Shown here piece by piece: positions 26,670 to 35,475 of a stretch of 64,000 nucleotides of DNA. The stretch comes from CALESS01 sp041741455 (GTDB lineage Bacteria; Chloroflexota; Anaerolineae; Anaerolineales; Anaerolineaceae). The DNA is taken from the NCBI GenBank assembly GCA_041741455.1, contig JBGSJZ010000152.1:104030-168029 (forward strand), given 5' to 3'. A program made the position numbers and the translations under genes. The stretch's first letter is position 1, and every line of letters begins with the position of its first letter. The notes under the pieces were generated by a model that saw only the letters and a list, made by a program, of their open reading frames with translations, made no database searches and had not been told where the DNA came from.

Positions 26670-27371
26670 ATGAATCCAGCCGCTCATTTATACCAATTAC
26701 AGAAAAAAGATTCTCGTTCCAATTGGATCGAGAATCGGATGGCAGAAATCAATCTTGAATTAGAAAATGATACCGTCCTGGCACAGGCTCAATCCAAAGA
26801 GAAAGCAGCATCGGCCGCCCTGGTAATAGCCCGATCCGAACTTGGCACTATCGAAGCAGAGGTTCAAGCAGTTAGGATTAAGGTTCAGACAAGCGAGGCA
26901 GCACTATATGGCGGCAGGATCCACAATCCGAAAGAATTACAGGATATTCAAAATGAAATCGCTTCATTAAAGCGGCGAATCGTCATATTGGAAGACAATC
27001 AACTGGCAGCCATGTTACAGGTTGAAGAAGCCGAAGCTGCTTATCTTCTTTCTACCCAGCAGTTACATCAAACCACTTCTGAAACCACTCAGAACCAGGC
27101 AGGCTTGCGAGGCGAATTGAGTTCATTAGGGGTAGAGAAACTACGTCTGCTAGTAGAGCGCCAGATAATTATTCAGCAGCTCTCTCCAGAGAGAGTTGAC
27201 CTATATGAAAGGTTACGAAAACAAAAACGCGGCATTGCGGTGGTTTCTGCTCAGGATAACACCTGCTCAGGTTGTGGCACCACCCTACGTCCTGCGGAAA
27301 TCCAGACTGCCCGAACAAGTTCCGAACTGGTAATTTGCTCAACGTGTGGCAGAATTATTTATGCAGGCTAA
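26670..27371 (+). CDS. C4-type zinc-ribbon coiled-coil protein (DUF164 family)
   Basis: A 233-residue protein of the CT398/HP0958 type. Residues ~5-190 form a long coiled coil with the hairpin motif GGRIHNPKELQDIQNEI. The C-terminus is a zinc ribbon with CSGCG (around residues 201-205) and CSTCGRIIYAG at the end. Relatives bind RNA or act as chaperone-like adaptors in flagellar and secretion systems; the role here is unknown. It appears leaderless and overlaps the start of the next gene by one base. Confidence 0.87.
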   Translation: MNPAAHLYQLQKKDSRSNWIENRMAEINLELENDTVLAQAQSKEKAASAALVIARSELGTIEAEVQAVRIKVQTSEAALYGGRIHNPKELQDIQNEIASLKRRIVILEDNQLAAMLQVEEAEAAYLLSTQQLHQTTSETTQNQAGLRGELSSLGVEKLRLLVERQIIIQQLSPERVDLYERLRKQKRGIAVVSAQDNTCSGCGTTLRPAEIQTARTSSELVICSTCGRIIYAG

Positions 27372-29893
27372 TGAATATGTTTCGTAACTTCTCATTCGAC
27401 TGGATTTCATTTTTCTTAGGTATTTTATCCGGCTTACTCATCTGGTTCATCATCTCTCAAGCTAGATCTTTCTTTCCGCAGATTGGCCGGCTACTCAAGG
27501 AAAAACTTGAAGATTTAAAAAAGCAACAGCTAGCCGGAGCGGCTGGGGCGATTCGCCAGGCCACCTACAAGCGCGCTCAATCTGCTCATCTTGGTAACTT
27601 CTTCGTTCCCTTGAACGAAATCTTGATCATACCTCAATTTTTGGCTCCGCCGGTTCAAACCATTCCTGGTTCACCTCCACCACCTGAAACCATTTCAGAT
27701 CAGATTGTCCCGTTTCTGCCTTTTCACCCTGAATTTACAGCTACTTTTTCACCTCACAGGCTTACATTTCAACAGTTACTCTCCTCTGGCGCAAACATTG
27801 CAGTTATCGGGGCTCCCGGAAGCGGTAAGACCGTTGCGTTGGCGTACCTTGCGTCAGCACTTTCTCGTTCTCCAGAAAGTGGCAGTAACCTTGCTTCCTA
27901 TCTACCAATTTATCTACATGTGCATGAGTTCAACCTTAAAGACGACATCTCCGATCCTCTTTCTGCATTAACCGCCTTTATCCAGAAAACCATTCCATCA
28001 ATTTTTCAGAAACAGGCACCTTCAACAATCCTGTCAGCACTTAAGCAAAAGAAACTCATTCTCATTCTAGATGGTCTGGATGACCTTCATCCAGAAAAAG
28101 AACTTCCCCGCTTCGCAGAATTTATAAAAACCCTGCATAAATTACACCCGGGTTTATTAATGGTTGTGGCTGCCAATCCGCATTACATGAACGGTCTGGT
28201 TCAATCAAATTTTTATCCTTTCATCCTTGCTCCGTTCAGCGAAGATCAAAAAAATCGATTGTTTGAAAAATGGGCAACTTGTTGGTCAAAATACATCCTC
28301 TCCAAGAAAAGTGATGCTCCCTCGGTAGATCCCAGGTTGGACAAATACTGGGCAAGAAGTCTCCCGTCCAATCTTAATCTTTTGGAACAAACTTTACAGA
28401 TTTGGTCCTTGTTCTCAGGAGACCTACAGCAGGGTCAAATTTCCTATTCTGGAATTGAAATGCTTCTTAATCGATGTGTCTCATCGGAGAGAGAAAGAAT
28501 CGCTATTGAGAAATTGGCAGCCCATTTCATAACGAATCAATGCTCAGTAATGGCATTTAGTGAAATAGAAGCATTCCTGAATCAATTTACTAAGGGTCAA
28601 GAAAAAACTTCGGAAACGGACTCTATGCCTGCTGAGACAATAGATTCCGTTCGGAAAATTCACCTGTCTGATAAAAGCGAAAAGAAGTCGTCAGGAGCAC
28701 AATTAATTGATCGCCTGATTTCCACAGGCGTTTTGCAGGAATATTCATCGAATCTAATTGGATTTTCTCATCCCCAGGTGTCGGGTTATCTGGCTGCCTT
28801 TGCTTTACCTGCAGACCTTCCCAGATCCCTTTTTGAAAGCCTTTTCTGGTCATACAATTCTGAAACTTTACATTATATCGTCACCCAGGGTGGAAACGAT
28901 TTATGGATTGATACCTTGTTAAGGCTTGAGGATCGACCCTTATATTGGGTTCACTTTACAATTGGTGGTTGGTTGCGAGATGCGCCAGCCTCATCTATCT
29001 GGCGCTCCAATTTCCTGCGCCGCTTAATAACTTTGATTCACAAAGAAGATATCCCGCTATCGATTCGATCAGGTTTTTATGCTGCGCTTTTATCATCGGC
29101 TGATTCATCATTGGGTGTAGTCGTGAAGCAATTATTGACTTCACCATCACCAGCTATCCGTCGCTTGAGCGCCTTTGCAGCTGGTTATTTGCACGCCACC
29201 GGCATGATCAATGATCTTTTGGATCTTATGTCTGACCCCGATCCAGAAGTTGGCCTTTCAGCAATTCTTGCTCTGGGGTCACTGACTTCACCGCAATCCC
29301 AAACGATTTGTGCAGACATCTTGCTGAACGCTGGCGAATTGGAGCGGCAGGCTTCAGCGGAATCGCTTGTCCGGACTAAATCCGGTCAGGAATCCTTGGT
29401 TAATGCCCTAACCTCAGACGACTTGCTGGCCCGGCGTGCGGCTGTTCACGGTTTATCATTGATCCGATCTTCCGAAATGACCAAACTGATGGAAAAAGTT
29501 TCTGTCGAAGATGGTCAATGGATTGTCCGAACAGCAGCTGCTGAAGCTTTGGATTGGATGCATCGATCTGATCCTCACATACCAATTCCCCTCAGTGAGC
29601 CAACTGAAACCCCCTGGATGATTTCCTTTGCCAGTAAATCAGGAATTGTGTTTTCTCGTGGCCAGGCAACCACTCCAATTTTATTGGATGCCCTGAAGAA
29701 TGGTTCACCCGAAGAACGATTACGTGCGTTAGATTACCTCGCCCTAGAACAGGAGGAAAGCATCATCGGCACCCTGTACGGCATCCTATACGGTCCATCT
29801 GAAATCCTCAGCCGTTCAGCGATCCAATCCCTATGGATCATTGCTGCAGGAGGTGCTTCCATGCCTTCTCAGACAAAATACGGTTTCGGCTAG
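27371..29893 (+). CDS. Membrane-anchored NACHT-like ATPase with HEAT repeats
   Basis: An 840-residue protein. A single transmembrane helix (residues 11-30) is followed by a basic coiled stretch (35-75) and a Pro-rich linker. The P-loop NTPase has Walker A GAPGSGKT (147-154) and Walker B LILDGLDDL (231-239), whose DGLDD is typical of NACHT/STAND proteins. A winged-helix-like region follows, then helical HEAT-like repeats (~590-800; LSAFAAGYLHATG, VGLSAILALGSL, LARRAAVHGLSLI). The ATG at 27371 overlaps the zinc-ribbon stop (TAATG); an upstream frame opening at 27272 is rejected. STAND ATPases are signalling or defence switches. No effector domain is recognisable, so its role is unknown. Confidence 0.8.
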   Translation: MNMFRNFSFDWISFFLGILSGLLIWFIISQARSFFPQIGRLLKEKLEDLKKQQLAGAAGAIRQATYKRAQSAHLGNFFVPLNEILIIPQFLAPPVQTIPGSPPPPETISDQIVPFLPFHPEFTATFSPHRLTFQQLLSSGANIAVIGAPGSGKTVALAYLASALSRSPESGSNLASYLPIYLHVHEFNLKDDISDPLSALTAFIQKTIPSIFQKQAPSTILSALKQKKLILILDGLDDLHPEKELPRFAEFIKTLHKLHPGLLMVVAANPHYMNGLVQSNFYPFILAPFSEDQKNRLFEKWATCWSKYILSKKSDAPSVDPRLDKYWARSLPSNLNLLEQTLQIWSLFSGDLQQGQISYSGIEMLLNRCVSSERERIAIEKLAAHFITNQCSVMAFSEIEAFLNQFTKGQEKTSETDSMPAETIDSVRKIHLSDKSEKKSSGAQLIDRLISTGVLQEYSSNLIGFSHPQVSGYLAAFALPADLPRSLFESLFWSYNSETLHYIVTQGGNDLWIDTLLRLEDRPLYWVHFTIGGWLRDAPASSIWRSNFLRRLITLIHKEDIPLSIRSGFYAALLSSADSSLGVVVKQLLTSPSPAIRRLSAFAAGYLHATGMINDLLDLMSDPDPEVGLSAILALGSLTSPQSQTICADILLNAGELERQASAESLVRTKSGQESLVNALTSDDLLARRAAVHGLSLIRSSEMTKLMEKVSVEDGQWIVRTAAAEALDWMHRSDPHIPIPLSEPTETPWMISFASKSGIVFSRGQATTPILLDALKNGSPEERLRALDYLALEQEESIIGTLYGILYGPSEILSRSAIQSLWIIAAGGASMPSQTKYGFG

Positions 29894-29906
29894 GTGAAAG
29901 TGTAAT

Positions 29907-30224
29907 TTAGAATTTTCCGGCTTTTGCCAGGATTCGCGCTTGAACCATCTGAGTATCTACGCCAACGATTGCGATCAGTTTATTGCGCCCCGTTTTTCCA
30001 GAAACAATTTCGATTTGCTCCTCCGAAACCTCAAGGATTTCAGCTAGAAATTTCACCAGTTCTATGTTCGCGTTGCCATCAACCGGCGCAGCTGCCAGGC
30101 GGACCTTCACAGTCCCATCCTCAAGGACTCCACTGATAGCCGTCCGACCCGCCCTTGGAGTTACTCGAATAGTAATTGCAGCACCTGTTTTTTGGTCATG
30201 CATCTGGAATTTTCTATCACTCAT
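29907..30224 (-). CDS. YggU/DUF167 family protein
   Basis: A 105-residue protein. The family blocks are ITIRVTPRAGRTAISGV, VKVRLAAAPVDGNANIELVKFLAEIL and IVSGKTGRNKLIAI. The family's function is unknown. The ATG is preceded by GAGGTGA and lies four bases after the YggT stop. The yggS-yggT-DUF167 order is widely conserved near cell-division and envelope genes. Confidence 0.9.
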   Translation of the reverse strand: MSDRKFQMHDQKTGAAITIRVTPRAGRTAISGVLEDGTVKVRLAAAPVDGNANIELVKFLAEILEVSEEQIEIVSGKTGRNKLIAIVGVDTQMVQARILAKAGKF

Positions 30225-30228
30225 CGGG

Positions 30229-30492
30229 TCACCTCAAGTAATTTAAGAAAAGTGCCAACAGGTATTCAACCAATTGGATGAGGAGAATGAGAATAATCGG
30301 GCTGAAATCGATATTGGCAATCGGCGGAACGATCTTTCGAATGGGGTTTAAGAAAGGCTCAACGATTCGATCGATATTTTTCCGAATAGGATGATACGGC
30401 GCCATGAAATATGATAAAAACACACTAACAAGCACAAGCACAAACGCCAATCTGGCCAGAATATGAACTAAGTCAATGATAATACTGATCAT
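30229..30492 (-). CDS. YggT family membrane protein
   Basis: An 87-residue protein with two hydrophobic segments (~2-28 and ~60-84) flanking the conserved loop YHPIRKNIDRIVEPFLNPIR. YggT proteins are implicated in osmotic or potassium homeostasis and membrane organisation. It probably has its own start: a perfect minus-strand TATAAT (30505-30500) ends seven bases before the ATG and no ribosome site is seen. Confidence 0.9.
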   Translation of the reverse strand: MISIIIDLVHILARLAFVLVLVSVFLSYFMAPYHPIRKNIDRIVEPFLNPIRKIVPPIANIDFSPIILILLIQLVEYLLALFLNYLR

Positions 30493-30499
30493 TATTTTG

Positions 30500-30505
30500 A
30501 TTATA
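30500..30505 (-). promoter_or_regulatory. -10 element immediately upstream of yggT
   Basis: A minus-strand TATAAT lies seven bases before the yggT ATG, in the 36-base gap after yggS. The -35 match is poor. The geometry suggests an internal leaderless promoter. Confidence 0.45.
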
Positions 30506-30528
30506 CCTTTCCAAAATATAATACAAGA

Positions 30529-31254
30529 TCATCTGGGTCGTTCACCCACAATTGCAGTTCCGACACGAACGTAAGTTGCGCCTTCCTCTACAGCTACTGT
30601 GTAATCAAGGCTTGTGCCCATCGATAACTCATCCCAACAGATGGCAGGAAGATGTGTTCGTAGAAACCTTTGTAGCAGTCTCATCTGGACAAAAAATGGG
30701 CGTGATCGCTCTTTTTCCTCATATATCGGTGGCATTGTCATCAGTCCGCAAATTTCCAAATTTGAAAAACACGAAATCTGCTGGAAAGTGTCTACCAAGT
30801 TTATCCACTTTTCTGGATCGCTGGCCTCAAACCCAAATTTGCTGCTCTCCCCCCCGATGTTAACCTCCAATAAAACTGGTATCCTGCGATTCACATGGAG
30901 GAGTCGGTCATTTAATTTTTGGGCTAATTCAAGGCTATCCATCGAATGCATCATATCGAAACTTTTAGCGACGATTTTTGCCTTCCTTCCCTGCAGGTGC
31001 CCGATCATATGCCATGTTGCATCTGGCATACTGCCCAGTGCTGCGATTTTGGCTTCTGTCTCTTCGGGATAATTTTCTCCAAAGATTCGTACTCCAGCCG
31101 CATAAGCTGCACTCATTACCTCCACCGGTTGTGCTTTGGTTACCACAACCAACTTGACACCCCTGGTAGAATAACGACTGGCTTTGCTTGCTCTCTCAAT
31201 CTCATCCAAAACCCATTCATAATTTGTTTTTATTTTCTCGGGAAGGGTTTTCAA
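30529..31254 (-). CDS. YggS family PLP-binding protein (PLP homeostasis)
   Basis: About 241 residues. The PLP lysine lies in VKLVVVTKAQPVEVM (K of VTK). The family signatures FGENYPEE, WHMIGHLQGRK, VLLEVNIGGESSKFGF and LSMGTSLDYTVAVEEGATYVRVG are all present. The protein is an alanine-racemase-like barrel that controls free pyridoxal phosphate rather than a known enzyme. A UUG at 31266 would open the frame, but it overlaps the GGAGG site at 31260-31264. The UUG at 31254, five bases after that site, is the better start. Confidence 0.9.
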   Translation of the reverse strand: MKTLPEKIKTNYEWVLDEIERASKASRYSTRGVKLVVVTKAQPVEVMSAAYAAGVRIFGENYPEETEAKIAALGSMPDATWHMIGHLQGRKAKIVAKSFDMMHSMDSLELAQKLNDRLLHVNRRIPVLLEVNIGGESSKFGFEASDPEKWINLVDTFQQISCFSNLEICGLMTMPPIYEEKERSRPFFVQMRLLQRFLRTHLPAICWDELSMGTSLDYTVAVEEGATYVRVGTAIVGERPR

Positions 31255-31267
31255 AGAAACCTCCAAT

Positions 31268-32047
31268 TTACATCAACGAAATCAATGCACCAAACCTGCC
31301 TGTTTTGCCATTTTCAGCCCGATGTGAATACCAGTCGATTGTATTGCAGGCAGTGCAAATCCCGCTAATCTCTATCTGCTCAACACCAGCCTCCATTAAA
31401 GTTAATTGATTGGCCTTCCACAAATCGAGGGTATCCTTTCCATCCTTTGTAGAAACGACTTCCGCCTTGCATTTTCCAAAAGATTCCTGCACTTTTTCTG
31501 CAACATCGTTTCCTATTTCATAACATTCTGGTCCAATGGAAGGACCAATTCCTGCGAGAATGTTTCTTGACCGGCTACCATAATGGATTTCCATTTTTTC
31601 AATAACAGCTTTGGCAACTTTTAGAACTGTGCCCTGCCATCCAGCATGCGCAATTCCGATCACATGTTCAACAGGATCATAAAAAAGAATTGGAACACAA
31701 TCTGCAAACCGCATCATTAATGTGATTTCCGGATTATTTGTAAGGATTGCATCAGCTTTCAAGTGAGGTGTGTTTAGCGGGCGTGGACGATCCACACACA
31801 CCACCTCTGCGCTATGCACCTGCCAGACATCATAAATGCTTTCTACTGGACGTCCAAAATGCTGAAAAATCCGCCGGCGATTTTCAATAATATTATCCCG
31901 GTCATCTCCAAGCATTCCACCATGGTTTAAACTAGACCAAGGTTCTGGGCTGATCCCTCCATGGCGGGTGTAAAAAGCCTGTTTCACCTCATTCGTTGGG
32001 AAGCTGTCTAAGGAAATAGCCTGGAGTTTGGAATTAAAGATTGCCAT
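31268..32047 (-). CDS. pgeF: Peptidoglycan editing factor PgeF (YlmD family)
   Basis: A 259-residue laccase-fold (DUF152) protein. The metal site residues are visible: H in QVHSAEVVCVD, the Cys in MRFADCVPILFYD and the His in VIGIAHAGWQGTVLKV, plus GPSIGPECYEIG. PgeF removes misincorporated L-Ser from muropeptides in E. coli. Older annotations call it polyphenol oxidase. The ATG at 32047 begins MAIFNSKLQ; a longer frame opening at 32137 lies inside the DUF2085 gene and is rejected. The chosen start overlaps that gene's stop by 14 bases. Confidence 0.9.
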   Translation of the reverse strand: MAIFNSKLQAISLDSFPTNEVKQAFYTRHGGISPEPWSSLNHGGMLGDDRDNIIENRRRIFQHFGRPVESIYDVWQVHSAEVVCVDRPRPLNTPHLKADAILTNNPEITLMMRFADCVPILFYDPVEHVIGIAHAGWQGTVLKVAKAVIEKMEIHYGSRSRNILAGIGPSIGPECYEIGNDVAEKVQESFGKCKAEVVSTKDGKDTLDLWKANQLTLMEAGVEQIEISGICTACNTIDWYSHRAENGKTGRFGALISLM

Positions 32048-33041
32048 GGCTATTTTTTTGACTTGTATTGACAGCAATTTTCTCAGTAAGAAACTCTCGC
32101 GTATCTCCCATCGTCTCTTCAAACAATGGGAACACAAACCAGGCCGTCAGGAAACCAAACAGAAACCCTGTTATGGTTCGAAGAAGAGGGGTGGATTCCC
32201 GGATCAAAAACCCAAAAGCTAGACCCGAGTCCAAAATTCCTGGAATTTGAGATAAACCGTCCAATCCGATCGGCAGCACCCCCACAATCCCCAGAATCAA
32301 CCAATGAATTTTCTTCAACCTCCGCCCGGTAATAGCAAAAATTAAGCCAAACAGCAACATTGAACCATAAATGGCGATATCCCGTTCGCAAAAAGCTACC
32401 TTGTATCCTAGCCTCTCATCTCCAATGAATGTCCGGGCATAATCGATATTTTCCACAGGATCTGGTGCAATTTGCTCGTATGTTATTACGCCTTCAACTC
32501 CTGCCAACTCCCGAGGGTAATATGGTTGTGCACCAAACAAAAAATAGGATCGAAAAGCAAATTGATGACATAAAGGCGAATAGATAGTGTAAATAACTTT
32601 TGCCGGAGTTGTAAGACCAGCTTTTTGAAAAACTGGAGCAAGAAAAGGTAATCCTACATACAATGCCAGCAATACATTAAATAGTCCTAGATAATGTTTA
32701 CTCAACCAGAGCATGACTCGATCTGCTGTAGACACCGTTTGCCCTCTCCGGGTTCGCTCCTCCCAACCGGCTTCATCAATCTTTTTGGCTTGATTTTCCC
32801 GATCCCTTGCTGCACCCAGGGCTACCATGATTTCCTGTCGCGAAAATCTTGTTTTTAATGTGTACGGTCCGATCAATAATACCGGAGCGACCTCTCCATA
32901 TTTCTGTAGTAAATCAGGCGAACTGGAAATATCTACCACGATCAGTTCGTGTGGGATGGTAATTTGTATATCTTTCAAATCATCAATGGCTTGCTGACTC
33001 TCGGCTGTACCCGGGATCATGAACAAGCGAGCTTTAATCAT
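32034..33041 (-). CDS. DUF2085 membrane protein with a thioredoxin-like N-terminal domain
   Basis: 335 residues in two parts. Residues 1-85 look like a glutaredoxin/thioredoxin fold (ARLFMIPGTAESQQAIDDL, then EVAPVLLIGPYTLKTRFSRQE) but lack the CxxC pair. Residues ~118-300 form a DUF2085 membrane module with YSPLCHQFAFRSYFLFGAQ and IAIYGSMLLFGLIFA, about five helices. It overlaps tlpA by four bases. Its position in a redox/envelope operon suggests a membrane partner for the thiol system, but its function is unknown. Confidence 0.8.
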   Translation of the reverse strand: MIKARLFMIPGTAESQQAIDDLKDIQITIPHELIVVDISSSPDLLQKYGEVAPVLLIGPYTLKTRFSRQEIMVALGAARDRENQAKKIDEAGWEERTRRGQTVSTADRVMLWLSKHYLGLFNVLLALYVGLPFLAPVFQKAGLTTPAKVIYTIYSPLCHQFAFRSYFLFGAQPYYPRELAGVEGVITYEQIAPDPVENIDYARTFIGDERLGYKVAFCERDIAIYGSMLLFGLIFAITGRRLKKIHWLILGIVGVLPIGLDGLSQIPGILDSGLAFGFLIRESTPLLRTITGFLFGFLTAWFVFPLFEETMGDTREFLTEKIAVNTSQKNSHGNL

Positions 33042-33598
33042 GGCTCCACCTCAATTTGATTTAAATATCCAATAAGTAGGTCTTGATCTAATTCACCAAC
33101 CCGGATGGCTCGTAGTACTCCATTACCATCGATGAAAAATGTGGTCGGAAAGCCATTGACCACAAATTGGTCGGCTATTTTTCCGTCCGGATCCAGTAAT
33201 ACCGGAAAATCTATCAAGTGATTTTCAGTGAATTTCAGAACGGTATTACGATCTTCTTCCACGTTGATTCCGATCACATTTAGATAATTTGAAGCATTGA
33301 TTGCAGTCTCATTCAATAACGGCATCTCTTTCTCGCAGGGACGGCACCAGGTTGCCCAAAAATTGATTATCAAAGGCTTGCCATAGTAATCCTCAAGTGA
33401 AATTTTGTTCCCGTCCAAATCACGTAGAGAAAAGGCTTTCAACGGTACACCAATCTTTGGTGCCTCAACATTTCCCGTCTGATGATTAAAGAGTGACTCG
33501 CCAAGAACGATCAACACACCCAACAACCCGCCCAGCAATAAACCGCCGAGCAAAAAGAAAACATTTCTTTTATTTATGTTCACAGGCTTAGAGTCCAA
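33038..33598 (-). CDS. TlpA/ResA-like membrane-anchored thiol-disulphide oxidoreductase
   Basis: A 186-residue protein with an N-terminal membrane anchor (~13-33) and a periplasm-side thioredoxin domain. The active site is C85-x-x-C88 in FWATWCRPCEKEMP, and the cis-Pro lies in VNGFPTTFFIDGNG. Such proteins reduce apocytochrome c or other exported disulphides, taking electrons from CcdA, whose gene lies immediately upstream. The start is UUG overlapping the ccdA stop by 11 bases; a GUG at 33583 is an alternative. Confidence 0.9.
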   Translation of the reverse strand: MDSKPVNINKRNVFFLLGGLLLGGLLGVLIVLGESLFNHQTGNVEAPKIGVPLKAFSLRDLDGNKISLEDYYGKPLIINFWATWCRPCEKEMPLLNETAINASNYLNVIGINVEEDRNTVLKFTENHLIDFPVLLDPDGKIADQFVVNGFPTTFFIDGNGVLRAIRVGELDQDLLIGYLNQIEVEP

Positions 33599-34307
33599 AA
33601 TCTACCCACCAGCCATAACGCGATAGCTGCTCAAAAATTCCAAAGAAAAGCATCACACCCACAATAATCAGGATCACACCCATTACGATTTCTGCGTAAT
33701 GCATTACCTTACCATGTTTTTGGAGTATTTTCGTCACCCAACCGATGCCCAACGCAGCGACTAGAAAGGGAATACCCAGACCTAAAGAATAAAATGATAA
33801 AAGGAGAGCTCCTGTGGTAAGATTGCCGCCATTTATCGCAAACGTCAAGATCGCCCCCAGCACTGGGCCAACACACGGCGACCAACCTGCTGAAAAGAAA
33901 ACACCCATCAAGAATGAGCTCAAAAAACCCTGTCGTTGTTGTTGGATGGATTGTGGGCGTAAATCGTACTCTAAGAATTTGATTCGAATAATCCCCGTCA
34001 TGTGTAAACCAAAGATAACAACAATCAAGCCCCCAATTTTCGCCAGGTAAAAGCTAAGATCTTGCAAGAAAGCCCCGAGCGCAGAAGCAGCCAATCCAAG
34101 CGTGACGAAGACCACACTAAAACCCAGAACAAACATCAGCCCGTGCAAGAAAGCTGTAAGCCTTTTGTCTACTTTTAACGAACCTTCAGTACTCGCAAAA
34201 GTTCTTCCACTCAAATACCCAATATAGGCAGGCACCAGGCTAAAAACACAAGGAGATAGAAATGAGGCCAATCCTGCCAGAAAAGCCAAACCAACACTAA
34301 TATTCAT
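33588..34307 (-). CDS. ccdA: CcdA-type thiol electron transporter
   Basis: A 239-residue six-helix membrane protein that carries reducing equivalents across the membrane to TlpA-type proteins. The two functional cysteines lie in symmetric motifs: FLSPCVFSLVPAYIGYLSG (around residue 20) and GWSPCVGPVLGAIL (around residue 145). I take the ATG at 34307 because GAGG lies eight bases before it. A UUG seven codons further upstream overlaps the transpeptidase gene and is less likely. Confidence 0.92.
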   Translation of the reverse strand: MNISVGLAFLAGLASFLSPCVFSLVPAYIGYLSGRTFASTEGSLKVDKRLTAFLHGLMFVLGFSVVFVTLGLAASALGAFLQDLSFYLAKIGGLIVVIFGLHMTGIIRIKFLEYDLRPQSIQQQRQGFLSSFLMGVFFSAGWSPCVGPVLGAILTFAINGGNLTTGALLLSFYSLGLGIPFLVAALGIGWVTKILQKHGKVMHYAEIVMGVILIIVGVMLFFGIFEQLSRYGWWVDFGL

Positions 34308-34317
34308 ATCAGCAACC

Positions 34318-35409
34318 TCAACTTTCAACTACTTTCACATTTGTGCCAGAATAACCGGTCTGTTCAACTACACCATTAATATAAGGGACACTAGGCAAGG
34401 TCCATCGAAACACCCATTTGGCGTCCTCTGGTGATAAATTGACACAACCATGAGACATCGGCTCACCATAGTTATTATGCCAGTATGTCGAATGTATAGC
34501 CACGCCACCAGAGGCAAACACCGATGTATAAGAAACGCCAAACAATTCATATCCCGATGCAGCACTTCCCCCAGCCATGTGAACAGAAATCCACTTTCGA
34601 TTGACGACATGGTATAACCCCACGGGTGTAGACCACTTCTCGACCACATTCCCCTCTGCATCAAATTTTGCGCCAGAGCTTATTCTACAAAAGTAAACCT
34701 CACGCCCGTTCTCCAGGCAAGTTAAAATCTGCCGACCTAGGTTGATGACCACCTGTTTATCATCCACGTCCGGAGAGATGGGCAAGATTTCCTCTTCTGA
34801 TATCGGCCGAAATGCCGTGGCATCAGCCCAAAATTCATCTCCGTACGAACCGTATTTCTCAGCGAGCCGATAAAGTACGACACCATTCGAGTTTTTGGCA
34901 ATTTCCTTAACCCAAAATACTTGACTGAAATAAAACCTGGGTTGTGGCAATTCCGCCAATAATGGAGCCCGTCCCGGAGGATTAGCAACATAGATATTTA
35001 CATAAGGAACAGAGGTTTCAACCCACATCCCTGTTTCGCCATTACCTGCAGGTAAAATTGCCAATGGATTATTTGGTTTATTTTCTACAGGTTGGAGAAA
35101 CGGTGCGTAAATAAACCCTTGTGGTGTCTCCACCCATCTCAAGTTTTTTGAATAAAAATAATTTGGTCCACCAATCACTTCCCGCAACCATTCAACGATT
35201 CCATCCTCATAAAGAACACCAACGTTTTCACTTTCCAGATTCGGCCGACTCTTAATATCTACTTTTCTAAGGACGCGACCAAGTTTGGTTCCAATCGGCC
35301 ATTCATCAGCCGTTTGCATCCGCCTCATACTCGGTAGAAGTGTCAACGCCCCTAGACCTAGAAGGCTGGATTTTAGGAATTTTCGACGTTCAGCAGAAAA
35401 AATTTTCAT
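34318..35409 (-). CDS. L,D-transpeptidase (YkuD family), probable Tat substrate
   Basis: A 363-residue protein. The N-terminus MKIFSAERRKFLKSSLLGLG carries a twin-arginine motif (RRKFLK) and a short hydrophobic core. An SH3-like segment follows (~35-120), and the YkuD catalytic domain has the Cys motif MSHGCVNLSPEDAKW (around residues 330-344) with a preceding conserved His (VAIHSTYWHNN). It is expected to form 3-3 cross-links or attach proteins to peptidoglycan. Tat export is unusual for this family but matches its place beside a thiol redox system. It seems leaderless, with promoter 35416-35444. Confidence 0.88.
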   Translation of the reverse strand: MKIFSAERRKFLKSSLLGLGALTLLPSMRRMQTADEWPIGTKLGRVLRKVDIKSRPNLESENVGVLYEDGIVEWLREVIGGPNYFYSKNLRWVETPQGFIYAPFLQPVENKPNNPLAILPAGNGETGMWVETSVPYVNIYVANPPGRAPLLAELPQPRFYFSQVFWVKEIAKNSNGVVLYRLAEKYGSYGDEFWADATAFRPISEEEILPISPDVDDKQVVINLGRQILTCLENGREVYFCRISSGAKFDAEGNVVEKWSTPVGLYHVVNRKWISVHMAGGSAASGYELFGVSYTSVFASGGVAIHSTYWHNNYGEPMSHGCVNLSPEDAKWVFRWTLPSVPYINGVVEQTGYSGTNVKVVES

Positions 35410-35415
35410 TTAGTA

Positions 35416-35444
35416 AAGATACTAATTTAATTTCGATTTGTCAA
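35416..35444 (-). promoter_or_regulatory. Promoter of the L,D-transpeptidase-ccdA-tlpA operon, leaderless geometry
   Basis: On the minus strand a perfect TTGACA (35444-35439) and TATCTT (35421-35416) are 17 bases apart. The ATG at 35409 follows after six bases, with no ribosome site. It probably drives the whole run down to the DUF167 gene. Confidence 0.7.
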
Positions 35445-35475
35445 TCAAGTGTATTCAATTTATGATGAGAGCTCA

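Noticed and set aside
30614..31072. A 152-residue plus-strand frame within yggS
   Set aside because: It is a shadow of conserved yggS sequence (for example the FGENYPEE and GHLQGRK region).
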